DNA of 64,000 nucleotides from Cepaea nemoralis (Eukaryota; Mollusca; Gastropoda; Stylommatophora; Helicidae). This document shows positions 1 to 9,340 of this stretch, in pieces; the stretch's first letter is position 1, and each line of letters begins with the position of its first letter. Below the pieces are notes generated by a model. That model worked only from the letters and a program-made list of their open reading frames with translations. It searched no databases and was not told the DNA's origin. The position numbers were made by a program, and so were the translations under genes. Location: NCBI GenBank assembly GCA_014155875.1, contig JACEFZ010015006.1:73501-137500 (forward strand), written 5' to 3'.

Positions 1-149
1 AATGACAGAAACAAACACTTGTACAGATTGAACTCGACAATAATGACTACCTCTCATAATTTAAACTAAATTTACTCATTTATACTATGTGAGATAAATA
101 TAAAAGAATTGTAGCAAATATAATGAAACTGAAAAGGTCATAATCTATG

Positions 150-530
150 AAACTATGTTGTTTGTCCATCAAGAATGATGATGACCAATCAATTCATCCA
201 GTGGGATTGAAAGTATGGAGCCGTGAGTTCTAAGATGGCTGGTAAAGCACTTTTTGGCTAGAAATATTCTTTGACAATGTGGGCAAAGAATGCTTGACGT
301 TCCAGGAGGAGGATCTCCTGCAATGGTTTTTCTGTCCAGCCTTTTTGTCACAGCTCTTGCAGTCCTGCTTCACAAGTGACTGTACCCTTGCGTAATGATG
401 TACGCCACGAATTTCGGTCTTTGGCAGCAGTCTCCCAAGTGTCGTGATGCATTCCAAAAGCTTTTAGTGATATATTCGGAGTGTCTTTAAAGCGTTTCTT
501 CTTACCGCCTTATGAAACTATATTGGGTAG
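150..530 (-). pseudogene. LINE 3' end with C-terminal C2H2 zinc finger (relic)
   Basis: Minus-strand translation gives a short segment with the pattern CPHCQRIF...SHLRTH, a C2H2 finger of the kind found at the C-terminus of several RTE-like LINE proteins. Upstream residues (KAFGMHHDTWETAAKDR) resemble the conserved alpha-helical tail that precedes this finger. The frame is broken between about 345 and 360, so two overlapping frames are needed to read it. The end nearest position 150 carries GAT-rich bases that could be the 3' tail. Only the last 100 or so codons survive. It resembles the end of LINE E (30.8-42.2 kb) more than family A, but I cannot align it fully. Confidence 0.55.
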
Positions 531-629
531 TTGCATACACAATATTACTGGTATGTTTAAATGCAGGATGTTGATGCCAATACCATTCACGCATGGACCA
601 CACCTGCAGAAAGCAACCACCATGGCAGA

Positions 630-890
630 CATACACGTCTATAGAGGTTTGTTAAAATGTGTTGAGCATGTTATGAGAAGAAATGAATTGGAGAACTTCG
701 TGACAACTAGCAAGATCGAAAGGAAGAGACCAAGGGAAGACCGAGAAGTAAATACCTGGATGGTTTGGCCACATGGCATGGTAGAGTACAGAAACATGGA
801 GCTGATCCACGGTTCTGGTGATCGAGTGAAATGGCCTAACATGACCGCCCACGCTTATCGGCATGGCACATAACTGATGGATGGAGAGGT
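630..890 (+). pseudogene. LINE family A, 3'-terminal fragment
   Basis: The plus-strand frame ends with HVMRRNELENF...ITTSKIE-like residues and then the shared family A ending (GDRVKWPNMTAHAYRHGT, stop about 873), followed by a GATGGATG-type tail. The same ending occurs on the minus strand at 2479, 9353 and 53943. It is a strongly 5'-truncated copy of the last ~80 codons, as expected from abortive target-primed reverse transcription. The open frame starting at 481 runs through unrelated upstream sequence and is not a real start. Confidence 0.75.
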
Positions 891-1229
891 TTGTCAATGC
901 ATCGAAGAAATGCAAAGATGTGAATAAATACCATATTTGGGAGGCTTCAGAGCGAATAAAAAGCCAAGATGGTTAGGTTAATAATTATTTACTACACAGC
1001 GCAATAACAGAGGCAGACAACGAAGCCGAGAGAGAAGTAACTACGGTGACGATATGGACAAGATGGAATGAAGTTATAACTCAGCAGAAACTAGACCACA
1101 GCAAAACAAATAGCATTCCCGCGCCCTAGTATATTCGAACCTGGCAGACCCAACTAGTATATTCGAGCCCTACCATATTCGCGCTCTGGCAAGCTCACGA
1201 TCTACTTGTCGTTTTTTTTTTTTTGGTGA
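891..1229. other. unassigned spacer
   Basis: I see no coding potential or repeat structure that I can name. A weak local duplication (a phrase ending in 'tatattcg' followed by gcgccct or agccct) recurs three times between 1128 and 1185. A T12 run lies at about 1210, at the start of the next SINE-like block. Confidence 0.4.
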
Positions 1230-2075
1230 TTCATTCATTGCTTAGTAATTCACAAACTGGTTTAATATTCTACACATATACGAGATGTAAATTATACGCA
1301 TACACTATCTACAAGTATAGTGTTAAAGAATGGTACTTACAAACTACTAAACACACTAATGAATAAAATAAGCAAGAAAAAAAAAAACAAGAATTAATCA
1401 TTGCAAATTCGAAAGATGTCATTAAATATTTTGTGTTCTCAACCCTTCATATACTAATTAATGTACACTATGTTGCCGTTTACTTCTGTCATCTATCCTA
1501 AATTGGAGCAGAAACCCTCCACTAACTCAAGCCAAGCCGTCTTTTCGTTTGTTATCTCTTAATACTAGCACAGTATTTGTATCTTGTGATGCATCCGTCT
1601 CAAATTCTATCCTCAGTGTGAGTTATATCTGCCTCTATTTCCTTTTCTGCATGGGTTCTAGAGAAAGTTTAAAACAAAGTTAGTTGCATATCCTTTACAG
1701 GACGTCGCAGTCAACACTAGCAAGTTTACGTTCAGTAGTTTGCCATTGCTTTCTGAATGACCGGCACTCATACTATTTCGTAATAAACCAACGCAATACA
1801 GTTTGTTGCCAAATCGTCTTCCGCTGTGCCACGAACTCGAGTAAGATGAATTAAGAATTGCGTCCGTAACGCCATAGCCAAAGACGGCCTACAGAACGGA
1901 CTTTATATAAATATTATTATCAGGTTTTCACAAATATGTGTCTCATGTAGTGCAAATCGCTTTACTCACCTCTTGATTATTTTTACTTTGTCTATTTCTC
2001 CTAAGCTCCTTACTAGTGATTTCGTCATACCGTATTTATTATTATATCCTGAACAGGACCAGTTACTGAATCGTT
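1230..2075 (+). mobile_element. SINE-like family S1, long form body, interrupted
   Basis: Non-coding dispersed repeat. The body (TAGTAATTCACAAAC..., the ATGAATAAAATAA stretch, ...GAAAGATGTCATTAAATA..., ending ...CCAGTTACTG) recurs at 7980-8512, 43970-44410 and 61370-61790. This copy lacks the tRNA-like head and is split by an oppositely oriented short-form copy at about 1681-1905. The body resumes at about 1917, matching 8364 onward of the intact copy. No protein is encoded. Assignment as a retroposon is by recurrence and by the tRNA-like head seen in the other copies. Confidence 0.65.
1681..1905 (-). mobile_element. SINE family S1, short form, nested
   Basis: On the minus strand this reads: a tRNA-like head (box A-like TATGGCGTTACGG and box B-like GAGTTCGTGGC), the conserved body motif CATTCAGAAAGCAATGGC then AACTACTGAACGTAAACTTG, and a short-form end GTCCTGTAAAGGATATGCAAC. 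The same motif series is found at 6395-6625, 12183-12625 and 63275-63372. It sits inside the long-form copy 1230-2075 and so inserted later. RNA polymerase III transcription is inferred from the head only. Confidence 0.65.
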
Positions 2076-3093
2076 GTTGTTTATTAGCAATTGTTTCAGT
2101 CATCCAGCATGTTTGTGACCCATACATGTATGATGCCGTGCCTATTGAATTCTTATTTTACTATCTCCATCCATCCTCCAGTTTTCTTTATATTGCAACG
2201 TATCTAAGTAAGTAGTGCAGCTTGCCGTCTTTACAGACGAAAATATATGAATTGGAGCAGAGCTAGAATCCAAAACACAATGCATGGGCATTAAATCTCA
2301 GAACACGTGTTGTCTATGCAGCATGATCCCTCACTCGGCTTTGCCTTGTTATTTCCAGAGGAAAGGATAACCAGTACGTCTGGAACAAGGTAGGCTGCAG
2401 ATGCTGGCGGCTCAGCATCAAACTCCCAAGAGCAGGAGGTGTATAACTCAACCAACTGGCGTGAAGTTATGATCATCATCACGTGCCATGCCGAAAAGCG
2501 TGGGCTATCATGTTTTGCCATCTCACGCGATCACTAGCACCGTGGATCATCTTAATGTTCTTGTCTCGACCATGCCACCTGACCAAGCCATCCAGGTATC
2601 TACTTTTTATGCCTTCCCTTTGTTCTCCTCTCTTCGATCTTGCCAGTTGTCCCCAAGTTCTCCAATTTATTTCTTCTCATAACGTGACCAAAACAATTGT
2701 GACGGTTTACGTCTAATAACTCTAATCAGTTAACGATTTTCATTTGTTTCTCGTAGGACCTGCTGGGTAGTTTTTCTGTCTGCCCATTGCATCCTTTGTA
2801 TTTTCCTCAGAAACCACATTTCCACAGCCATCAGATGATTTTAATTGATAATTACCCACACTTCACATTCTTACAAAATCACAGGTTCTAATTAGAAAAT
2901 TAACAATCTTTTTCTCATTGCCAATGACGTCATTTTATTGGTCAGTATGTTTTACATCTTGCGATAGCCTACCTTCGAAATGGCGATTCTTGCTCTAATC
3001 TTTTCAAGGCTTCTCCCACCAGATATTATGACTGTTCTGAGATAATTGTAATTATTCACTTGTTAAGAGTATTTCCATTTACCTGTATATTTT

Positions 3094-3730
3094 AATAACG
3101 AAGACACAAACAATAGATTGCACGATTTATTGCCTGGCATATTTCGCTGCATCTCGTCAGGTACATACTGCAGAAATCACACAACTTACGTGAATTAATT
3201 AGATAAATCCTTCAAACTGAAATATACACTTGTTCGCACAGTAATGTTGATTGTCTACCACGGTAATTTTAAACTGACTAACATGTCTTTCTGCTTACAC
3301 AAGGACGGCTTACGAAGGTTGATTAGTATAGCTTCAGCAAACTTTAACAATCGACTACTTTGTGTGTTGAACAACACACGGAAGGCACTGTCTCTTTCAA
3401 CCACGTGAGCACTCTCGAGCACATGTCTCCCGACCGATGAAGCCAGACTTTTCCGGTGTGTCGGCCTGCCTAGGCTACCATCTTCTGTGTGTAGTATCTT
3501 GTCCAACCAATTCGGAATATGTTCCGAAACCCTGCAATGTAACTGTCGCTCAGTTCTGCCTATGTAGATGGCCTCGCATCTGCATGTAAATTGGTAAATA
3601 CAATTTGATTTGGCGTACAAAGCTACAGGTTCTTTTACTACTGGGACTAGGATCGGTGTGTTTCTGTACCTGATGACTAGAGCTGCAGCACAGAATGTTC
3701 GCTCGACTGCTGTGGTGAGCCGGTCCCGCA
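3094..3730 (-). repeat. PLE left inverted arm
   Basis: Reverse complement of 4269-4905. It encodes, on the minus strand, a second copy of the GIY-YIG region (frame 3255-3773, ending SLKLPW). Differences from the right arm are few (for example ALYAKSN identical; PILVPVVKEP here against PIPVPAVKEP there). The long minus-strand frame here is genuine PLE sequence and not a shadow. Confidence 0.85.
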
Positions 3731-3739
3731 TCTTCATGG

Positions 3740-4113
3740 CACACGTAGAAGAAAAGAGATCCTCAGAAATCAATAACTTGGCCTTTTACCGTCGTTACGT
3801 GGACGATATACTAATTATCACCACAGACGAGCTACAAGCAACGTCGTTCCAGGCCACAATGAACGAGACACATATAAACATCTCTTTATCTATGGAACAC
3901 GAACACAACGAAGCGTTGCCGTTTCTAGATATCCTAATGAGACGTAGAGCAGATGGCACAATTCAAAGATCGGTGTACCGCAAAGAAACATGGACTGGCC
4001 AATACTTAACTTTTCAGAGCTTCGCACCTGTCCAGTACAAACGGGGCTTAGTACGGACCCTGTTTGACCGTGCTAGGAAGATATGCACCCAGGACACTGA
4101 CAGAGGAATTTAA
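3740..4113 (+). pseudogene. PLE reverse transcriptase fragment (YVDD)
   Basis: The translated stretch contains RRYVDDILIITTDELQ, then HINISLSMEHEHNEALPFLDI and YRKETWTGQYLTFQS. This order (YVDD, FLD, then a Y-K-x-T segment) is characteristic of Penelope-type RTs. Roughly the C-terminal third of the RT is present; the finger domain is absent. The apparent methionine start further upstream at 3610 lies in the inverted arm and is artificial. Confidence 0.8.
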
Positions 4114-4744
4114 AACTCTGAAGAATGCCTTAAACCTGAATGGGTACTCCACAGGATTTATAAAGCGCCACTGCCAACAGCCCAAACCGAAATCAGAAGT
4201 AACTACAGTCCCTAAACTCAAAGTATTCATCCAGCTAACCTTCCGAGGAGATGACGTAATGCAACGTCTGCGGGACCGGCTCACCACAGCAGTCGAGCGA
4301 ACATTCTGTGCTGCAGCTCTAGTCATCAGGTACAGAAACACACCGATCCCAGTCCCAGCAGTAAAAGAACCTGTAGCTTTGTACGCCAAATCAAATTGTA
4401 TTTACCAATTTACATGCAGATGCGAGGCCATCTACATAGGCAGAACTGAGCGACAGTTACATTGCAGGGTTTCGGAACATATTCCGAATTGGTTGGACAA
4501 GATACTACACACAGAAGATGGTAGCCTAGGCAGGCCGACACACCGGAAAAGTCTGGCTTCATCGGTCGGGAGACATGTGCTCGAGAGTGGTCACGTGGTT
4601 GAAAGAGACAGTGCCTTCCGTGTGTTGTTCAACACACAAAGTAGTCGATTGTTAAAGTTTGCTGAAGCTATACTAATCAACCTTCGTAAGCCGTCCTTGT
4701 GTAAGCAGAACGTCATGTTAGTCAGTTTAAAATTACCGTGGTAG
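4064..4744 (+). pseudogene. PLE GIY-YIG endonuclease region (right arm)
   Basis: This 226-residue frame carries the RT-to-endonuclease linker (about residues 1-75) and a cysteine-containing GIY-YIG module (CIYQFTCRCEAIYIGRT, about residues 115-130) followed by HCRVSEHIPNWL. Known PLE endonucleases have this Cys/His-rich arrangement. The start codon is arbitrary, because the frame continues upstream in another phase from the RT segment 3740-4110. One frameshift near 4080-4110 separates the two parts, so the copy cannot make a full protein. Confidence 0.8.
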
Positions 4745-5128
4745 ACAATCGACATTACTGTGCGAACATGTGTATATTTCAGTTTGAAGGATTTATCTAA
4801 TTAATTCACGTAAGTTGTGTGATTTCTGCAGTATGTACCTGACGAGATGCAGCGAAATATGCCAGGCAATAAATCGTGCAATCTATTGTTTGTGTCTTCG
4901 TTATTCAAATTCATCACGGGAAAACATTGTTTTGAATTACCTATATATGACATTGCGGTATTTCCTTCTTCCTAGTGACGACCATAATCTGTCTTCTAAC
5001 CACTTAATACTAATCCTAGTTGTGCACTGTGTGTTACTATCGCAGGTACTAAATGTTGCAGGTCTTGCTCGTTGTCTGCAATCAATACTGTTTCATCCGC
5101 AAATCTAATGTTATTGATGTTTCGTCCT

Positions 5129-5666
5129 TATAACATAACGGATAGCATCATTGCACAATTTGCCAACTGAAGCACATCTAACAGATATTTTGCCGCACCA
5201 AATAGAACTACGTATACCTTACGGCACACTTGACAGATCTATTAATATAATTGTTATCGAAGCGACTCAGAATAGTACACAGATTGGATGAAGCAGGGGA
5301 ACATGGGGAACTGATTGTAATTCTCCCATGATAACGATCCAGGTTCCCAGGTTCATCCAGAGAACCCTTTCTTTTATTCTAAACAATGTCCTACTGGACC
5401 ATCATGAAATTATGGGGACTTTTTTTTTTTGGGGGGGGGGGGGGGGGGGTTTGAGCTAATTGGGTTCTTTTAGAAGGAACACATTTCTGGTGTGTTTTCT
5501 AACTTATCTGATGCTTCCCTAGACCCGTCGAGATCTCTATGGTCTAGTTTCACTACCAAGACTTTTAATCACTATTAGGAATTAGTCCAGATCTCTAGCT
5601 AAAAAGAGTACGAGGGATGCACATAGTGCATCTGATTCTTACCACCATTTTCACCACCTTACAGTC
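5129..5666. other. unrecognised insertion inside LINE A
   Basis: LINE A stops at TTTCGTCC (about 5127) and resumes at TCCTCTTCTACATTT (about 5664). The intervening ~535 bp encode nothing recognisable. It contains T11 followed by G19 (5431-5449) and a palindrome GATGCACATAGTGCATC near 5614. CCTTA occurs at both edges (about 5125 and 5655), a possible 5-bp target duplication, but the ends are not TG/CA. Confidence 0.5.
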
Positions 5667-6360
5667 CTCTTCTACATTTCGCAAAATATTTACAGGATAG
5701 AGGGAAAAAAAAGATCTGGCGATATTACATATCCCTGTTTCACGCCTCTCTTAATAGGCTGATATTGACTTGCTTCAGTATCAATCCTTATGACAGTTTG
5801 TTGTTTCCAATATATGTCTTTTACAAGTTTAACGTCTTCCCATCAATTAGCATCCGTAAGAACGTCATCGCGATGACATGCCTTACTTTCTCGAAAGCCT
5901 TTGTGTTGTCAATAAAGCAAGATGTAGGTCTTTATGTACTTCTATAGAACGTTCAATGAATGTTATCAGCATGTACACATTATTTACTGTACCCTGGCCT
6001 TTAAACAACCCACATTGTTCTTCTCTTATTTCTGGTTGTGGTTACTTCCTGACTCTTTGCATGGCATTCTTAGCTAACTCTTCGTGATATAGCTATTTAT
6101 ACTAATTGTTCGATTCTGATCGCATTCCAAGGCTACTGATTTCTTCGTGATGGCAATAAATATATAATTACATAATTCAGGAGGTATATCTCTAGTATCA
6201 TATATTGCGATCAGCAGTCTGGTGACCTTGCCTATTCATATTATTATAAGGCATTGATCATTTGGGTTATGGCTATCTGGTCAAGAGTTCTTGCTAGTTT
6301 TCATATGGATAAGAGCATTTCGAACGTCTATCTTCGAAATTTAGGGTCCTTCTTTTTATG

Positions 6361-6655
6361 CCGATTGTTTATTTTTAAATTTTTTTTTATTTGTTTATGT
6401 TGCATATCCCTTACAGGACTTTGAAGCCATACCAGAATTTTTCAGCTGCTGTTGATGTACTAGGCGAGTTTTTAACGTCAAGTAGTTTGCCATTTCTTTC
6501 TGAAAGACGGGCTCACATACTCGTGTAAGTTACCAGCGCGGCGCGAACCGCTGCCGATTCTCGCAGCTGCTGTTTTCTGCACGTGAATATACGGATTATG
6601 AACAATTTCGTTAACTCCTTGACCAGGGATACCAGCAGTCTGATATTGACCTACT
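6361..6655 (-). mobile_element. SINE family S1, short form, inside LINE A
   Basis: The plus strand shows TTGCATATCCCTTACAGGAC, then AACGTCAAGTAGTTTGCCAT and TTTCTTTCTGAAAGACGGG, the diverged short-form series seen at 1681-1905. The head side (6530-6610) is GC-rich and diverged. LINE A homology stops at about 6360 and restarts at about 6655, which brackets the insert. Confidence 0.6.
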
Positions 6656-7784
6656 TTATTTTTATTATTCCGAATCTTATACTTTTATTCTATCATACAG
6701 GTCTTTCACATAGTCTGACCAAATACGTAATATCTGAACTTTTTCTATTATGACTTTTCCATATATGGTTTTCAGGCAACCCGTTGATATGTGTGTTCTT
6801 TTGTTAGTGGCGTCATTAATTCTTTTGTGCTTTAATTTGGTATTCCGGGTGTTGTGTTGGTGTTCAATTTCCCTGAAATTGGCCTCAAGCCATTATTTTA
6901 TTTTTTGTATTTTTTTGTTGTATTTTTGCTTCTTTGCATAGTTTCCCAATTGTCTTCATATTTCTTCATATTTGTCAAGGTTATTTTTGTTAGTTCTTCA
7001 CATTTCCATTATTTGTAAGGATATATTCCGGCATCCATTTCTTACGTGCCATCATCTTTGTTTTTGGGATGGTTGTTGCTGCAGCATGGTTGACTGATTT
7101 CTTTGATATTTCCCGTTGGTCGCTGACATCTTGAAATAATATTTCCAAATCGGACAATGCATCAAATATGTTGAGTACTTCTATAGTTGAATGTATCTTT
7201 TGACTCCTAACTTTTCAGTGCCAGTAGATCAAATTGTTGTGTTTTTTTAGTGTATATGTGACTTTCTTTAATTGTATATGTATATTGCTTATGATTAACC
7301 CATTGTGCAATGAGATTTTGGCCAAAATCCAATCCACATGTGTCAAGACGGCAAGGTGCCACTCACTCACAATCTATGATCGCTGTAGCAGTCAAAACTT
7401 GGTATAGTTTTCACGACTTTTAGGGCATTTCGAAATCTCCTGTTGATGAGAATGTAATCAGTCTGATTTCTGATCTAATGATCAGGACTCCTCCATATCG
7501 AATAATCTCCTTGGGTGATGGCGATATGCGTTTCCAATAATCATATCACGCTCTTTTGCCAACTCTACGAGTCTTCAGCCTCTTTCATTATTTCCCCTAG
7601 TCCATACTTGCCTACTATGTATCCGGCCTCTTGATTTCCAACTGTGGCATTCAAGTCACCCATTATTAAAGTGAAGTTATATCGAAGGGTGATATGGTTG
7701 TCATTATATTTGTGTGTCAGTTACGAATGTCCAGACTAAGATTACTCTATAGGTACACAATGTAAGAATTAAATCTGGCAATGG

Positions 7785-8512
7785 ATTGATGGGTTAACAT
7801 ACTGGTTGAGTCAATACATCGTCGCCATGGTGAACGAGGGCAGTGTAAGTGATTCACGATGTATACTGCGATCGAAACACTGCTGCAGGTTATTTGGAAG
7901 GTGACTTCTATGCGCCTGTTATCAGTCAATGGCATGCGCGTCGATCGTTCAGGAAACACTGGGAAACTACTGAACGTAAAATTTCCTAGTTATTCACAAA
8001 CTAATATAAAATTCTACACATAGCCTGTGTAAAATATCCATATATTGTAAAATAATGGTACTTACTAATACCTGACCACACAATGAATAAAATAAACAAG
8101 AAAAAAAAGAAAAAAAAAAGAATTAATCATTGTATATTCGAAAGATGTCATTAAATACTTTGTTTTCTATACCCTTCATATACTATTCAGTATACAATAT
8201 GCTGCCTTCTACTTCTGTTCTCTATCGTAATTGGAGCGAAAACCCACAACTAACTCATGCCAAAGTCGTCCTATCCTTTGCTATATCTTACAGCTTGCAC
8301 AATGGTCTTATCGTGTGATACGTTTGTCTCTAATTCTACAGACATGACAACTCATACATATAATTTTCAGGTTGTCACAAATGTTTTTCCTCACCTCTTC
8401 TTTCTTGTTAATCTGTCTACTTCTCAGCCTGAGCTCCTTAATAGTGATTATGTCATACAATTTATAGAATTATATTCTGTCCAGAAACCAGTTACTGGGT
8501 GAATTTATTTTA
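7785..8512 (+). mobile_element. SINE family S1, long form, most complete copy
   Basis: The order is: tRNA-like head (about 7795-7885, with CGATCGAAACAC as box B-like), conserved body (CGTTCAGGAAACACTGG, AACTACTGAACGTAAA), and a ~530-bp long-form tail (TAGTTATTCACAAAC... to CCAGTTACTGGGTG). No protein is encoded. It ends shortly before a C19 homopolymer (8534-8552). It serves as the reference for the three other long-form copies in this window. Confidence 0.65.
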
Positions 8513-8552
8513 ACAACATATATTTTAATTATTCCCCCCCCCCCCCCCCCCC

Positions 8553-8906
8553 GTGTCTAACATATGCATCTGTGTTGCTTTTGACTTTTGCAGTCGTACT
8601 TTACTACTTAATCAGTGCTCTATTTAGCTTTTAAATATTGCTACATAAACATTGTATAATTACACCAATTGGAGTGCAATTTAACGAAGGGTGTTTGCAG
8701 TATCATTTACTTATTTCCCTTATCATTGTCTTTCCATTACGGATGTTGATAGCAAATTGTTCTGACATGATATCAATGATGTTTAGTTTAGCTTGAAAGC
8801 TAGCCGGTAGGCGTCCAGTGATTTTGCATGTATCACCTTGCACCAGGAGGGCGCGCTTTAGCGATGCTACTCTTGGCCTGCGTGAATAGTCCGTCTGTAT
8901 GACAGA
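8553..8906. other. unassigned spacer
   Basis: A 76-codon minus-strand frame lies at 8703-8933 with no recognised motif, and it runs into the rRNA-like sequence. I see no reason to call it a gene. No repeats are recognised. Confidence 0.4.
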
Positions 8907-8945
8907 TATCTGGTTGATCCTGCCAGTAGTCATATGCTTGTCTCA
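8907..8945 (+). pseudogene. 18S rRNA 5'-end-like fragment
   Basis: The 39 bases TATCTGGTTGATCCTGCCAG through TCATATGCTTGTCTCA reproduce the start of eukaryotic small-subunit rRNA almost exactly (AC to AT near the 5' edge). Similarity ends abruptly after position 8945, so this is not an rRNA gene. The same start recurs, more diverged, at 9075. Confidence 0.8.
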
Positions 8946-9074
8946 CTGACGAGGCTCAGCCATTTTTTGGGAGATTTGCTCGCAACTTAGACGAGCAATA
9001 TCTTCTGTGGGCAGAATCTCGTTGGCCGCATGTTGTGTGGTCTGTTCTGGCGGTCAGTCTGTCTGTCCGAATGA

Positions 9075-9155
9075 TATCTGGTTGATCCCTTCATTAGTCA
9101 TACGCTTGTCACTACGCTTGTTTCAAAACTGAAAATCAAGGAATTGACGGAAGGG
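9075..9155 (+). pseudogene. second, chimeric 18S rRNA-like fragment
   Basis: 9075-9110 repeats the 18S start in diverged form (TATCTGGTTGATCC, then TAGTCATACGCTTGTC). It is followed within 20 bases by AAACTGAAAATCAAGGAATT and GACGGAAGGG, which match the universal region near base 1100-1150 of 18S rRNA (AAACTTAAAGGAATTGACGG) with a 4-base insertion. Two regions about 1 kb apart in a real gene are therefore joined here. Both copies are preceded by a GTC-TGTC-TGT phrase. Confidence 0.7.
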
Positions 9156-9340
9156 TCGTTCGCACGAGGCTCTAGGCTACCATATGTTTCTGAGAGTCAC
9201 CATATACAGGAACAACTGACGTGTGGCAACCTAACGTCCACTGCACCTGTGTCCGTCTCCAGTCGTCTTGCCATGCTCGCCACTGGAACTCGATAGACAC
9301 GGGTGAGAGAGTGAAGCCGAAGAAGTTGCGCAGCTCTTCC

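Larger units (their letters stand above)
3091..4948 (+). mobile_element. Penelope-like element (PLE) with 637-bp inverted terminal arms
   Basis: The core 3740-4110 (plus) encodes a partial RT with YRRYVDDILII. After a frameshift the frame 4064-4744 gives a linker and a GIY-YIG-type endonuclease region (CIYQFTCRCEAIYIGRT...HCRVSEH), ending ...SLKLPW. The 3' part (4269-4905) is repeated in inverse orientation at 3094-3730, with few mismatches. Spacer between the arms is about 538 bp. The element is flanked by TTACCTGTATAT (3079-3090) and TTACCTATATAT (4937-4948), and removing it rejoins LINE A. PLEs are known for such terminal repeats in direct or inverse order. The 5' half of the RT is missing. 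Confidence 0.85.
2479..7720 (-). mobile_element. LINE family A, long 5'-truncated copy with three insertions
   Basis: Segments 2479-3090, 4949-5128, 5667-6360 and 6655-7720 align in order with the better preserved family A copy at 51.3-53.9 kb. They cover the C-terminal MRRN/GRPRG region, the RT (YADD region near 5060-5110), the linker and part of the endonuclease (GDFNAKVG region near 7650). The gaps are insertions: a Penelope-like element (3091-4948), an unrecognised piece (5129-5666) and a short SINE (6361-6655). All reading frames are broken. The element is of the non-LTR type with an endonuclease/exonuclease/phosphatase (EEP) domain before the RT. Confidence 0.8.

Noticed and set aside
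2291..2521. 76-codon minus-strand frame upstream of LINE A
   Set aside because: No motif, and it runs across the LINE A 3' border.
8907..9155. Genuine small-subunit rRNA gene
   Set aside because: Only 39 bases of the 5' end and a second scrambled piece; the rest of the gene is absent.
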